Assembly (NCBI RefSeq): GCF_001718195.1
Contig: NZ_MCNV01000023.1
Span: forward strand, 1-64,000
Direction of reading: 5' to 3'
From: Paraburkholderia nodosa
GTDB lineage: Bacteria; Pseudomonadota; Gammaproteobacteria; Burkholderiales; Burkholderiaceae
DNA: 64,000 nucleotides
How positions within the stretch are numbered: position 1 is the first letter of the stretch; each line of letters starts with the position of its first letter. Positions 52,630 through 62,600 of the stretch are shown piece after piece. The notes under the pieces are model-generated. The model was not told the DNA's origin and made no database searches. It was given only the letters and a program-made list of their open reading frames with translations. A program made the position numbers and the translations under genes.

Positions 52630-53136
52630 ATGACGGATCCGACTCCCACGCCCCCGCCCGAAGTCCGCGACTACGACCTCGGCGAAAGCGTCGGCTACCT
52701 GATCTCGCGGGTGAAATCGACGATGTCGAACATGGTCACCCAGCGCGCCGTCGCCGAACTCGGCGTCACGAGCCAGCAGGCCAGCATCCTCTTCATGGTG
52801 GCGACCGGCAAATGCACGCTCGCAGCCGAACTCGCCCGCGAGTACGGCATCGACGCAAGCGCCGTCACACGTCTCGTCGACCGGCTGGAGAAGCGCGGGC
52901 TCCTCAAGCGCGTGCGCAGCTCCGAAGATCGCCGCGCGGTGCGCCTCGCGCTCACGCCCGAGGGCCTTGCCATCGCCGCGCGCATGCCGGCGATTTTCCG
53001 CAGTGTCACCGAGCATCTGTCGGCCGGATTCACGCCTGAGGAAGTGGGCTTCCTGAAGAGCATGTTGCGGCGGATTCTTTCGAATAGCTGCGAAGCTAGC
53101 CAGAGTTCGAACCCGAATCCGCCCGAGAATCGATGA
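52630..53136 (+). CDS. MarR-family regulator of the efflux operon
   Basis: 168 residues with the MarR winged helix in the middle: LGVTSQQASILFMVATGKCTLAAEL, YGIDASAVTRLVDRLEKRGLLKRVRSSEDRRAVRLALTPEG. It is the first gene of the operon with an outer-membrane factor, EmrA and EmrB, the classic arrangement for a repressor that releases on binding a drug or phenolic compound. Its stop overlaps a possible ATG of the next gene (ATGA at 53133). Confidence 0.93.
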   Translation: MTDPTPTPPPEVRDYDLGESVGYLISRVKSTMSNMVTQRAVAELGVTSQQASILFMVATGKCTLAAELAREYGIDASAVTRLVDRLEKRGLLKRVRSSEDRRAVRLALTPEGLAIAARMPAIFRSVTEHLSAGFTPEEVGFLKSMLRRILSNSCEASQSSNPNPPENR

Positions 53137-53222
53137 CGGGGCAAGCAAATTTGAAATTGCCGAACAAGAAAATAGCTGCAGCGTCCAGTATCACCACACA
53201 CTCTCACGCATCGAGACGAGCA

Positions 53223-54824
53223 ATGAAATCCCAAACCGAGTTTGCGCCAGTTCCGGCCGTGCGGGCACTGTCCTGCCGGGCGGCGGTCGCCGCCGCGGTC
53301 GCGGCGCTCGCCCTTGCGGGTTGCGCGAACTACATCGGCATCAAGAGCGACAAGACCATCGATCAGCCGCAGCAGTTCGAAAGCTCGCAGAGCATTCCGG
53401 CGCAAGGCGGCCAGTGGCCGACGCTCGACTGGGCAAACCAGTTCGGCGATCCGCAGTTGCCCAAGCTGATCGACGAGGCGCTCGAAGGCAGCCCGAGCAT
53501 CGCTCAGGCGCAGGCGCGCCTCGCCAAGGCCTCGTCGTATATCGAAACCTCGCGCTCGGCGCTCTTCCCGAAGGCCAACCTGAGCTACTCGTGGACCCGC
53601 GAGCTGTACTCGGCCAACGCCCTGTTCCCGCCCCCGTATGGCGGCACCTGGTATAGCGAGAACAACGTGCTCGCCAGCGCCTCGTGGGATCTGGACCTCT
53701 GGGGCAAGAACCGTCAGCGCCTCGCGCAAGCCGTGTCCTCGCAGCGTGCCGCCGAGGCCGACATGCAGCAGGCGCGCATCACGCTCGCCTCGTCGGTCGC
53801 CCGCACGTACAACCAGCTCGCCCAGCTCTACGAGCTGCGCGACATCGCCGTGCACGAGATCGACAACCGCAAGACCATCGGCACGATCACGAACGGCCGC
53901 GTGGTGGCGGGCCTCGATACCAACGTCGAGAAGCAGACCGCGAACGGCAACATCGCGACGAGCCAGGCGAACCTCTCGCAGATCGACGGCCAGATCGAAT
54001 CCGTGCGCTATCAGCTCGGCGCGCTGCTCGGCAAGGGCCCCGACCGCGGCCTGCAGATCGCGCAACCGGTGCTCAACCCGGTTGCCAACGTCGCCCTGCC
54101 CGACAATCTGCCCGCCGACCTGCTCGCGCGCCGCCCCGACATCGTCGCCGCGCGCTGGCAGGTGGAAGCCGCGATGCACGACGTGAAGGAAGCCAAGGCC
54201 GAGTTCTATCCCGACGTGAACCTTGCGGCCGGCTTCGGCTTCGACGCGTTCGGCTGGGGCAAATTCCTGAACTTCACGAGCCGCCAGGCGAACATCGGCC
54301 CGGCCGTGCATTTGCCGCTCTTCGACGCGGGCGCGCTGCGCGCGCAACTGAAGGGCCGCTACGCCGACTTCGAGCTCGATGTCGCGAACTACAACCAGAC
54401 GCTGATCGGCGCGTTCCAGGACGTGGCGACCAACGTGTCGACGATCCGTTCGGCAGACCGGCAACTGGTGGACGCCGATCGCGCGCTCGACGCGTCGACC
54501 AAGGCCTGGCAGCTCGCGGTGATCCGCTACAAGGCGGGGCTCTCCGAGCAGCTTCAGGTGCTCACCGCCGACCAGAACCGCCTCGCCGCGGAGCAGACGG
54601 TGTCGAACCTGAAGGCGCAGCGCCGCGACCAGCAGATGGCGCTCATCAAGTCGCTTGGCGGCGGCTTCGAAGCGCAAGGCGCGGGGCTCACGCCGCCGGC
54701 CGAAGTCGGCAGCGAAGCGCGGGGCCAGAGCGACGTGAACGGCGCACCGTGGCGCGGTACGCGCTCGCCGCAGAACGCGGCAGCGGCGGCGAACGCTGCA
54801 AACGCCGCGCCCGTGTCGAACTGA
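53223..54824 (+). CDS. Outer-membrane efflux lipoprotein (NodT/OprM family)
   Basis: 533 residues from Met at 53223, which gives a lipoprotein signal with lipobox LAGC (GCANY). An in-frame ATG at 53133 overlaps the marR stop and would add 30 residues before the signal; coupling makes it possible but it would spoil the signal peptide. The two OEP repeats are visible (WPTLDWANQFGDPQLPKLIDEAL, LDTNVEKQT, LPADLLARRPDIVAARWQVEAA). It forms the trimeric tunnel for the EmrAB pump. Confidence 0.92.
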   Translation: MKSQTEFAPVPAVRALSCRAAVAAAVAALALAGCANYIGIKSDKTIDQPQQFESSQSIPAQGGQWPTLDWANQFGDPQLPKLIDEALEGSPSIAQAQARLAKASSYIETSRSALFPKANLSYSWTRELYSANALFPPPYGGTWYSENNVLASASWDLDLWGKNRQRLAQAVSSQRAAEADMQQARITLASSVARTYNQLAQLYELRDIAVHEIDNRKTIGTITNGRVVAGLDTNVEKQTANGNIATSQANLSQIDGQIESVRYQLGALLGKGPDRGLQIAQPVLNPVANVALPDNLPADLLARRPDIVAARWQVEAAMHDVKEAKAEFYPDVNLAAGFGFDAFGWGKFLNFTSRQANIGPAVHLPLFDAGALRAQLKGRYADFELDVANYNQTLIGAFQDVATNVSTIRSADRQLVDADRALDASTKAWQLAVIRYKAGLSEQLQVLTADQNRLAAEQTVSNLKAQRRDQQMALIKSLGGGFEAQGAGLTPPAEVGSEARGQSDVNGAPWRGTRSPQNAAAAANAANAAPVSN

Positions 54825-54889
54825 GCGCCGAGCAGCACACGAACATCAAAAACTGAACGAACAGCACGCAAGCATCCGGAGATCCTTCC

Positions 54890-56170
54890 ATGAGCACCCC
54901 CCAGCAGCCGGCGGCCAACCCGCAGCCGAACGCGAACAGCGGCAAGCGCAAGCGCATGATGACGCTGCTTGTCCTCGTGATCGTGATTGCAGCCGTTGCC
55001 TACGGCCTCTACTACTTCCTCGTCGCACGCTTCACCGAAAGCACGGACGACGCCTACGTGAATGGCAACGTCGTGCAGATTACGCCGCAGGTCACCGGCA
55101 CGGTGATCGCACTGAAAGCGGACGACACGCAAACCGTGAACGTCGGCGACCCGCTCGTGCTGCTTGATCCGGCCGACGCACGCGTAACGCTCGAGCAAAC
55201 CGAAGCGCAACTCGCGCAGACGGTGCGCCAGGTGCGCGGCCTCTTCGCCGACGACAGCCAGTACGAAGCGCAAGTCGCCCAGCGTCAGTCCGACCTCTCG
55301 CGTGCGCAGGACGACCTGCGCCGCCGCATGCAGGTCGCGCAGACGGGCGCCGTCTCGCAGGAAGAGATCTCGCACGCACGCGACGCCGTGCGCAGTGCCG
55401 AAGCCGCGCTCGAAGCCGCACAGCAGCAGCTCGCCGCAAACCGCGCGCTGACCGCGAACACGACCATCGCCAATCACCCGAACGTGGAGGCCGCCGCCGC
55501 CAAGGTGCGCGACGCCTATCTGGCGAATGCGCGCAACACGCTGCCCGCACCGGTTACCGGCTACGTGGCCAAGCGCTCGGTGCAGGTGGGCCAGCGCGTC
55601 TCGCCGGGCAATCCGCTCATGTCGGTGGTGCCGCTGAACTCGCTGTGGGTCGACGCCAACTTCAAGGAAGTGCAGCTCAAGCACATGCGCATCGGCCAGC
55701 CGGTCGAGATGACGGCCGACGTCTATGGCTCGTCGGTCGTCTACCACGGCAAGGTGGTGGGCTTCTCGGCGGGCACGGGTTCGGCCTTCTCGCTGCTGCC
55801 AGCGCAGAACGCGACGGGTAACTGGATCAAGGTGGTGCAGCGCCTGCCGGTGCGTATCTCGCTCGATCCGGAAGACCTGCAGAAGCACCCGCTGCGTATC
55901 GGCCTCTCGATGCAGGTGGACGTGAGCATCCGCAACGATTCGGGCACGCAGCTCGGCAATGCGCAGAACACCGTCTACGAGACCGATGTGTTCGCCAAGT
56001 ACGGCGCGGAAGCCGACGCGGAAATCGCGCGCATCATCGCCGAAAACGCCGGTCCGAACGCGCACAAGACGGCTAGCGTCAGCAACAACGCCAGCGGCGC
56101 GACCGGCAACGCATCCGCAAAGGCGCAGGTGTCGTCCGCTCACGCGGCGAAGCCGGGCGCAAAAGGCTGA
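54890..56170 (+). CDS. emrA: EmrA-type membrane fusion protein
   Basis: 426 residues. One membrane segment at about 24-46 (LLVLVIVIAAVAYGLYYFLV), then the HlyD layout: lipoyl-like domain (DDAYVNGNVVQITPQVTGTV), a coiled-coil hairpin (about 100-190), and the beta-barrel part (APVTGYVAKRSVQVGQRVSPGNPLMSVVPL, LWVDANFKEVQL). GGAGATCC precedes the ATG. It links the MFS pump to the outer-membrane factor. Confidence 0.94.
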   Translation: MSTPQQPAANPQPNANSGKRKRMMTLLVLVIVIAAVAYGLYYFLVARFTESTDDAYVNGNVVQITPQVTGTVIALKADDTQTVNVGDPLVLLDPADARVTLEQTEAQLAQTVRQVRGLFADDSQYEAQVAQRQSDLSRAQDDLRRRMQVAQTGAVSQEEISHARDAVRSAEAALEAAQQQLAANRALTANTTIANHPNVEAAAAKVRDAYLANARNTLPAPVTGYVAKRSVQVGQRVSPGNPLMSVVPLNSLWVDANFKEVQLKHMRIGQPVEMTADVYGSSVVYHGKVVGFSAGTGSAFSLLPAQNATGNWIKVVQRLPVRISLDPEDLQKHPLRIGLSMQVDVSIRNDSGTQLGNAQNTVYETDVFAKYGAEADAEIARIIAENAGPNAHKTASVSNNASGATGNASAKAQVSSAHAAKPGAKG

Positions 56171-56274
56171 TTGAAGCCCTGATAAAAGCACTCGCAGACG
56201 CCGGCGCGGGCTGATCGTCAGCCCGCGCCGCTTTGTTTCGCGCGGCCTCCAACAGGTCAACAAGAAAGGACGCC

Positions 56275-57840
56275 ATGGCAGCAGCACAACAACCCGTCGC
56301 GCATCCGCCGCTACAGGGCGCGCAACTCGTGATCGGCACCGTCGCGGTGTCGCTCGCGGTGTTCATGAACGTGCTCGACACCTCGATCGCGAACGTGTCG
56401 ATCCCGTCGATCTCGGGCGACCTCGGCGTGTCGTCGGACCAGGGCACGTGGGTCATCACCTCGTTCGCGGTGGCCAACGCGATCTCCGTGCCGCTCACCG
56501 GCTGGCTCACACAGCGTTTCGGCCAGGTGCGCCTGTTCATGGCGTCGATCATCCTGTTCGTGATCTCGTCATGGATGTGCGGCCTCGCGCCCACGCTGCC
56601 CTTCCTGCTCGCCTCGCGCGTGCTGCAAGGCGCCGTGGCCGGCCCGATGATCCCGCTCTCGCAAACGCTGCTGCTCGCGAGCTACCCGCGCGCGAAGGCG
56701 CCCATGGCGCTCTCGATGTGGTCGATGACCACGCTGATCGCGCCGGTGGCCGGCCCGATTCTCGGCGGCTGGATCTCCGACAACATTTCGTGGCCCTGGA
56801 TCTTCTACGTGAACATTCCGGTGGGCATCGTCGCGGCGCTCGCCACGTGGGCGATCTTCCGCAATCGCGATTCGGAGGTGAGGAAGGCGCCGATCGACGG
56901 CGTGGGCCTCGCGCTCCTCATCATCTGGGTGGGCTCGCTGCAGGTGATGCTCGACAAGGGCAAGGACCTCGACTGGTTCTCGTCCACCACGGTCGTCGTG
57001 CTCGCGCTCACCGCCGTGATCGCATTCGCGTTCTTCGTGGTGTGGGAGCTGACCGCGGATCACCCCGTGGTCGACCTGTCGCTATTTGCGCGACGCAATT
57101 TCACGGGCGGCACGATTGCGCTTTCGGTGGGCTACGGGCTGTATTTCGGCAATCTCGTGCTACTGCCGCTGTGGCTGCAAACCACCCTCGGCTACACCGC
57201 AACGGACGCGGGCCTCGTGATGGCGCCCGTGGGCTTCTTCGCCATCCTGCTCTCGCCGATCACGGGCAAGATCTTGCCGCGCACCGACCCGCGTTATATC
57301 GCGACGACAGCCTTCATCGTGTTCGCGCTGTGCTTCTGGATGCGCTCGCAATACACGACGGGCGTGGACACGTGGGCGCTTACGCTGCCTACGCTCATCC
57401 AGGGCATCGGCATGGCGGGTCTGTTCATTCCACTCGTGTCGATCACGCTGTCGGGTCTGCCGGGCCATCGCATTCCCGCGGCCTCGGGCCTGTCGAACTT
57501 CGTGCGGATCATGTGCGGCGGTATCGGCACCTCGATCTTCGAAACAGCGTGGGATCACCGGACGACGTTTCACCACGCGCGCCTGAACGAAGTGGCTACG
57601 CCGACCAACCCGGTCTTCAACCAGTCGATGCAGCAGTTCCAGGGCGCGGGTCTCGATCCTTCCCAGGCGCACGGGCTCTTCGACCGGATGCTCTCGCAGC
57701 AGGCCGCGCAACTCGGCGTGAACGACCTGTTCTGGATTTCCTCGATGATCTTCATCGTGCTGATCGCACTCATCTGGATCACGCGGCCCGAGCGCGCCGG
57801 CGGTGCGGACGCGGGTGCAGCGGCTTCGGCAGCGCATTGA
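56275..57840 (+). CDS. emrB: EmrB-type DHA2 MFS drug efflux pump
   Basis: 521 residues from the ATG at 56275, with AAAGGA 4 bases upstream. 14 membrane segments of the DHA2 family are present: FMNVLDTSIANVSIPSISG in helix 1, GWLTQRFGQVRLF after helix 2, SRVLQGAVAGPMIPLSQ, and motif C in APVAGPILGGWISD. It exports hydrophobic or uncoupler-like compounds using the proton gradient. Last gene of marR-OMF-emrA-emrB, followed by a strong terminator. Confidence 0.94.
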   Translation: MAAAQQPVAHPPLQGAQLVIGTVAVSLAVFMNVLDTSIANVSIPSISGDLGVSSDQGTWVITSFAVANAISVPLTGWLTQRFGQVRLFMASIILFVISSWMCGLAPTLPFLLASRVLQGAVAGPMIPLSQTLLLASYPRAKAPMALSMWSMTTLIAPVAGPILGGWISDNISWPWIFYVNIPVGIVAALATWAIFRNRDSEVRKAPIDGVGLALLIIWVGSLQVMLDKGKDLDWFSSTTVVVLALTAVIAFAFFVVWELTADHPVVDLSLFARRNFTGGTIALSVGYGLYFGNLVLLPLWLQTTLGYTATDAGLVMAPVGFFAILLSPITGKILPRTDPRYIATTAFIVFALCFWMRSQYTTGVDTWALTLPTLIQGIGMAGLFIPLVSITLSGLPGHRIPAASGLSNFVRIMCGGIGTSIFETAWDHRTTFHHARLNEVATPTNPVFNQSMQQFQGAGLDPSQAHGLFDRMLSQQAAQLGVNDLFWISSMIFIVLIALIWITRPERAGGADAGAAASAAH

Positions 57841-57874
57841 GGTCGATGCGCTAGCGCTTGCGGGTATCCATAGC

Positions 57875-57916
57875 AAAACGGCACGTCCGGTTCCTCACCG
57901 ACGTGCCGTTTTTTTT
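57875..57916 (+). terminator. Strong terminator after emrB
   Basis: AAAACGGCACGTC pairs with GACGTGCCGTTTT and runs into a T8 tract; the A tract on the left may also serve truB from the other side. Confidence 0.9.
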
Positions 57917-57945
57917 CGTGCGCACCAGGCGCGACGCAAGCGTAC

Positions 57946-58929
57946 TCAGGCTGCGCCGCTGACCACCAGCCGCTCCGGCGCAAGCACGCCGTTCGCGGCC
58001 TTCGCGACGCCAAGCAGGCGCCCATCCTCTGCATAGACGCGCACGCGTTCAGCCGCTTCGCAAACCGCGCGATCGAGCACCAGCTCGTTGAGCGGCAAGC
58101 GCTGGCCATGCGTGAAGCGGCGCGCCGCCTCTACATTGAGCGTCACGGCGGGGAACGTGGAGAGTAGCGCATCGACGGGACGCAGCCAGGTGTCGCGCTC
58201 GGGCTCGTCGGCGGCGGTGAGTGCGTCGAGCGTCACTGCATGCTCGAGCGTGAGCGCGCCCACACCCGTACGCCGCAGCATCACGAGATGCGCGCCGCAG
58301 CCAAGCGCCTCGCCGATATCTTCGGCAAGCGTGCGGACGTACGTGCCCTTGCTGCAGGTCACGCGAAACGTCACCTCGGGAACCTCGGGAAGCGCGCTGG
58401 CGATCATCTCCAACGCAAGGATCTTCACCTCGCGCCCTTCGCGCTCGACCGTCTGGCCCGCACGCGCATATTCATAGAGCGGCTTGCCGTCGCGCTTGAG
58501 CGCCGAATACATCGGGGGCACCTGCACGATGTCGCCGAGGAAGCGTGTCATCGTCTCACGCACGGCAGCTTCGTCGCAGGTGACCTCGCGCGTTTCGATC
58601 GCCTCGCCTTCGGCGTCGCCGGTGGCCGTGCGAATGCCGAGGCGCATGGTCGCCTCATAGGTCTTGTCGGCTTCGAGCAGATCCTGCGAAAACTTGGTCG
58701 CCTCGCCGAAGCACAGCGGCAGCAGACCCGACGCGAGCGGGTCGAGCGTGCCGGTGTGGCCGGCCTTCTTCACGCGGTACAGGCGCTTCGCACGAATCAA
58801 CGCGTCGTTGCTCGAAAGGCCAACGGGCTTGTCGAGCAGCAGCACGCCGTCGAGCAGGCGGCGCGGGACTCTCGGTCGCGCCGCATCAGATCGCTGCCCG
58901 CCATGATTCTGTTTCGATGATGCAGTCAT
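57946..58929 (-). CDS. truB: tRNA pseudouridine-55 synthase
   Basis: 327 residues. The catalytic Asp is D63 in GHTGTLDPLASGLLP, preceded by LLLDKPVGLSSNDAL; later motifs YEATMRLGIRTATGD and CSKGTYVRTLAEDIG match TruB. It makes pseudouridine 55 in tRNA. It is 8 bases after rbfA with a weak ribosome site, so it is probably translated by coupling. Confidence 0.96.
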   Translation of the reverse strand: MTASSKQNHGGQRSDAARPRVPRRLLDGVLLLDKPVGLSSNDALIRAKRLYRVKKAGHTGTLDPLASGLLPLCFGEATKFSQDLLEADKTYEATMRLGIRTATGDAEGEAIETREVTCDEAAVRETMTRFLGDIVQVPPMYSALKRDGKPLYEYARAGQTVEREGREVKILALEMIASALPEVPEVTFRVTCSKGTYVRTLAEDIGEALGCGAHLVMLRRTGVGALTLEHAVTLDALTAADEPERDTWLRPVDALLSTFPAVTLNVEAARRFTHGQRLPLNELVLDRAVCEAAERVRVYAEDGRLLGVAKAANGVLAPERLVVSGAA

Positions 58930-58937
58930 TGCCCGCG

Positions 58938-59303
58938 TCAGTCGTCCTTCGCGCGCGTCGCGTTCGCCTCGTCGATCAGGCGCGACATCTCGACACCCTT
59001 CTCGACCGACTGGTCATAGTGGAAATGCAGCGTCGGCACCGTGTGAATATGCAGGCGCTTGAAGAGCTGGTTGTGCAGATGACCTGCGGCGTGATTGAGC
59101 GCTTCCTGCGTGGTCTTCGGGTCGCCCGTGAGGGTCGTGAAGTAGACCTTGGCGTGCGCATAGTCGGGCGTGAGTTCCACGCTCTGGATCGTCACGAGCC
59201 CGATTCGCGGGTCCTTGACTTCGCGCATCAGCTCAGACAGATCGCGCTGGATCTGATCCGCGATCTGCACGTTGCGATTCGGGGAAGTACGTTTTTTCGG
59301 CAT
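58938..59303 (-). CDS. rbfA: Ribosome-binding factor A
   Basis: 121 residues from the ATG at 59303, with AGAGGTGG 6 bases upstream. The KH-like fold is seen as NVQIADQIQRDLSELMREVKDPR and KVYFTTLTGDPKTTQEALNHAAGHLHNQL. It matures the 30S subunit. It is downstream of infB across a hairpin with a T-rich tail, which may reduce readthrough. Confidence 0.95.
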   Translation of the reverse strand: MPKKRTSPNRNVQIADQIQRDLSELMREVKDPRIGLVTIQSVELTPDYAHAKVYFTTLTGDPKTTQEALNHAAGHLHNQLFKRLHIHTVPTLHFHYDQSVEKGVEMSRLIDEANATRAKDD

Positions 59304-59370
59304 GATGGTTCCACCTCTTGATCTGCGAGGCATTCGGGCGGCGTTGCGTCCATGAAGGCGCACACGGCCG

Positions 59371-59418
59371 CGCAAAAAACAAAACGGGCGGGGCTGGCCA
59401 GCGCCTGCCCCGCCCGTT
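59371..59418 (-). terminator. Strong hairpin between infB and rbfA
   Basis: AACGGGCGGGGC (minus strand from 59418) pairs perfectly with GCCCCGCCCGTT to 59383, a 12-bp stem, followed by TTGTTTTTTG. This is a strong rho-independent terminator or attenuator inside the nusA-infB-rbfA-truB run. Confidence 0.75.
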
Positions 59419-59487
59419 ATCGGCAAAACCGCGGCAAACCCGCGGTCAGGCGGGCGACCCGAAGGTCTGCCCGCAGGCGCCGCTGTA

Positions 59488-62445
59488 TTACAGCGTACGC
59501 GCGACTTCGGTGATCTCGAACACTTCGAACTGGTCGCCTTCGACGATGTCGTTGAAGTTCTTGATCGACATACCGCACTCGAAGCCTTGCTTGACTTCCT
59601 TGACGTCGTCCTTGAAGCGCTTGAGCGAGTCGAGTTCGCCGGTATGGATGACGACGTTGTTGCGGATCACGCGCACCGACGACGAACGCTTGACGAAACC
59701 GTCCGTGACCATACAACCTGCGATCAGGCCGACCTTCGGCACGCGAATCACCTGACGCACCTCGGCCATGCCCGTGACCGTCTCGCGCTTCTCCGGCGCC
59801 AGCATGCCCGACATCGCCGCCTTCACCTCATCCACTGCGTCATAGATGATGTTGTAGTAACGGATGTCGATGCCATTCGCCTCGGCAACCTTACGCGCCT
59901 GCGCATCTGCACGCGTATTGAAGCCGATGATGACCGCCTTCGAAGCCGTTGCCAGGTTGACGTCCGACTCGCTGATCGCACCGACCGCGCTGTGCACGAT
60001 CTGCACGCGCACTTCGCTGGTCGACAGTTTGAGCAGCGATTGCACCAGCGCTTCCTGCGAACCCTGCACGTCCGCCTTGACGATGAGCGGCAGGTTCTGC
60101 ACTTCGCCTTCGCCCATCTGCTCGAGCATGTTTTCGAGCTTCGCGGCCTGCTGCTTCGCGAGCTTGACGTCGCGGAACTTGCCTTGACGGAACATGGCGA
60201 TTTCACGCGCCTTGCGATCGTCCGGCAGCACGATGACTTCTTCGCCCGCGCCCGGCACTTCCGACAGACCCTGGATCTCGACCGGAATCGACGGGCCCGC
60301 TTCCTTCGTGGGCTTGCCGGTTTCGTCGAGCATGGCGCGCACGCGGCCGTAGGCGCTGCCAGCGAGCACGACGTCGCCACGGTTCAGCGTGCCGGACTGG
60401 ACGAGGATCGTTGCAACCGGCCCCTTGCCCTTGTCGAGCTTCGCTTCGATCACGAGACCCTTGGCCGGCGCTGCGACCGGTGCCGTGAGTTCCAGCACTT
60501 CGGCTTGCAGCAGCACGTTTTCGAGCAGGTCGTCGATGCCTGCGCCGGTCTTCGCCGACACCGGCACGAACGGCGAGTCTCCGCCGTACTCTTCCGGCAC
60601 GACGCCTTCTGCGACGAGCTCCTGCTTCACGCGCTCGAGATTCGCGTCCGGCTTGTCGATCTTGTTGATCGCCACGACGAGCGGCACACCCGCAGCCTTG
60701 GCGTGCGCGATCGCTTCCTTGGTTTGCGGCATCACGCCGTCGTCGGCTGCGACCACCAGAATGACGATGTCGGTTGCCTTTGCACCGCGAGCACGCATGG
60801 CCGTGAAGGCCTCGTGACCCGGCGTGTCGAGGAACGTGATGACGCCACGCGGCGTTTCGACGTGGTAAGCGCCGATGTGCTGCGTAATGCCGCCCGCTTC
60901 GCCCGCGGCAACCTTGGCGCGGCGGATGTAGTCGAGCAGCGAGGTCTTGCCGTGGTCGACGTGACCCATGACCGTGACGACCGGCGGACGCGGCAGTTGC
61001 TCGGCGTCCGTAGCCGTGCCCTGGCCTTCGACCAGCAGCGCTTCCGGATCGTCGAGCTTCGCGGCAACCGCACGGTGGCCGAGTTCCTCGACGATGATCA
61101 TCGCCGTTTCCTGGTCGAGCATCTGGTTGATGGTGACCATCTGGCCCATCTTCATCATCGCCTTGATGACTTCCGATGCCTTCACGGACATCTTGTGCGC
61201 GAGGTCGGCCACGGTGATGGTTTCCGGCACGTGCACTTCACGCACGATCGGCTCGGTCGGCGCCTGGAACGTCGACGCGTCCTGGTGACGGCCACGGCCC
61301 TTCGGGCCGCCGCGCCAGCCGCGGTCCACGCCGCCCGACGAGTCGCCGCGCGTCTTGATGCCACGGCGCTTGGCCGCGTCGTCCTGCCAGCCGCCCTTGC
61401 CTGCGCCCGGCTTCTTGTTGCGGTCGCCCGCACCGGCACCCGGCGCGCTCGTCGAAGGCGCGGCCGTCGTGGCCGGCTTCTTCGCCGCGGCGCCTGCTCC
61501 GGCGGCCGGACGTGCCGGCGCACCTTCCGGACGGGCCGGCTTGTGCAGCGTGCCCTTGGCTTCGGCGGGCTTGGCCGGCTCGACGGGCTTGGGCGGCTCG
61601 GGTGCCTTCACCTGCGCCTTGCGCGGCGTGTTCATCATCTCGCGGATCGCGCGCGCTTCGGCTTCTGCAGCCGCGCGGCGGCGGGCGATCTCGTCCTGTT
61701 CCTTCTGCGCCTTATCGGCGGCTTCGCGTGCGGCGGCTTCGGCCTTCTGGGCCGCCTCGCGCTGCGCGGCGCGCTCGGCTGCGGCGCGCTGTTCTTCCTG
61801 CTGATCCTGCGCTTGCTTCACTTCTTTCGCTTCCGCTTCGGCATTGCGCTGCGCAGCCACGGCCTGAGCGGCCAACTCGCGAGCGGCGGTATCGGCCGCC
61901 GCCCTCTTCTTTGCAGCTTCTTCTTCGGCGCGGCGGCGTTCGGCCTCGGCGGCCTCTTCGCGCGCACGGCGCTCCGACTCTTCACGGGCGAGCAGTTCCT
62001 GGCGCTCCTTGAGCTCCTGGGCCTGACGCTCGAGCAGTTCTGCCTCGCGGCGCGCTTCTTCCTCGCGGCGCTGCAGCTCCGCCTCTTCGGCGGCAGCAGC
62101 TGCGTCGGCTGCATGATTCGATGCCTCCGCCTCTCCGGCGGACTCGTCGCGGCGGACGAACGTGCGCTTCTTGCGCACCTCGACCTGAATGGTGCGTGCC
62201 TTACCCGTCGAATCGGACTGCTTGATCTCCGACGTATGCCGTTTCGTCAGCGTGATCTTGCGTTTGTCTGCATCAGTCGAGCCGTGAGACTTGCGCAAGT
62301 GATCGAGCAGACGCGCCTTGTCGGTCTCCGACAAGGCATCGCTCTCGCTCGCTTTCGTGACGCCCGCCGCCTGCAGCTGCTCGAGCAGCACGCCGGCAGG
62401 CATTTTCAGTTCCGCGGCAAATTGGGCTACGTTGTTACTCGCCAT
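59488..62445 (-). CDS. infB: Translation initiation factor IF-2
   Basis: 985 residues. Residues 1-50 are the IF2 N-terminal domain (NNVAQFAAELKMPAGVLLEQL), 100-340 a long Glu/Ala/Arg-rich helical and Ala/Pro-rich linker, and the GTPase begins at about 493 (GHVDHGKT), with DTPGHEAFT and NKID. C-terminal domains include FDIGRCS-type barrel elements and EYGFECGM-like VKQGFECGMSIKNFND. GAGGAATGA precedes the ATG. It delivers initiator tRNA. The long, low-complexity linker is longer than in E. coli and is usual in Burkholderia. Confidence 0.97.
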   Translation of the reverse strand: MASNNVAQFAAELKMPAGVLLEQLQAAGVTKASESDALSETDKARLLDHLRKSHGSTDADKRKITLTKRHTSEIKQSDSTGKARTIQVEVRKKRTFVRRDESAGEAEASNHAADAAAAAEEAELQRREEEARREAELLERQAQELKERQELLAREESERRAREEAAEAERRRAEEEAAKKRAAADTAARELAAQAVAAQRNAEAEAKEVKQAQDQQEEQRAAAERAAQREAAQKAEAAAREAADKAQKEQDEIARRRAAAEAEARAIREMMNTPRKAQVKAPEPPKPVEPAKPAEAKGTLHKPARPEGAPARPAAGAGAAAKKPATTAAPSTSAPGAGAGDRNKKPGAGKGGWQDDAAKRRGIKTRGDSSGGVDRGWRGGPKGRGRHQDASTFQAPTEPIVREVHVPETITVADLAHKMSVKASEVIKAMMKMGQMVTINQMLDQETAMIIVEELGHRAVAAKLDDPEALLVEGQGTATDAEQLPRPPVVTVMGHVDHGKTSLLDYIRRAKVAAGEAGGITQHIGAYHVETPRGVITFLDTPGHEAFTAMRARGAKATDIVILVVAADDGVMPQTKEAIAHAKAAGVPLVVAINKIDKPDANLERVKQELVAEGVVPEEYGGDSPFVPVSAKTGAGIDDLLENVLLQAEVLELTAPVAAPAKGLVIEAKLDKGKGPVATILVQSGTLNRGDVVLAGSAYGRVRAMLDETGKPTKEAGPSIPVEIQGLSEVPGAGEEVIVLPDDRKAREIAMFRQGKFRDVKLAKQQAAKLENMLEQMGEGEVQNLPLIVKADVQGSQEALVQSLLKLSTSEVRVQIVHSAVGAISESDVNLATASKAVIIGFNTRADAQARKVAEANGIDIRYYNIIYDAVDEVKAAMSGMLAPEKRETVTGMAEVRQVIRVPKVGLIAGCMVTDGFVKRSSSVRVIRNNVVIHTGELDSLKRFKDDVKEVKQGFECGMSIKNFNDIVEGDQFEVFEITEVARTL

Positions 62446-62600
62446 TCATTCCTCTTAATGCAAGGACCGATTCCTTGCGGTTGACATCGGGTCATGCGGC
62501 CTTCGGTGCCTCGCGTTCTGCAAGGCTCCGCCGCGTTCAGTTCAGTGGGTCATGGTCGCTTCCTGCTCGTCGCGCCCTGATGCAGTTTCCCGTTGGCGGG

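Noticed and set aside
59587..62484. 965-codon plus-strand open frame opposite infB
   Set aside because: Same reason: shadow of infB with Arg/Leu/His-rich composition and no recognisable motif.
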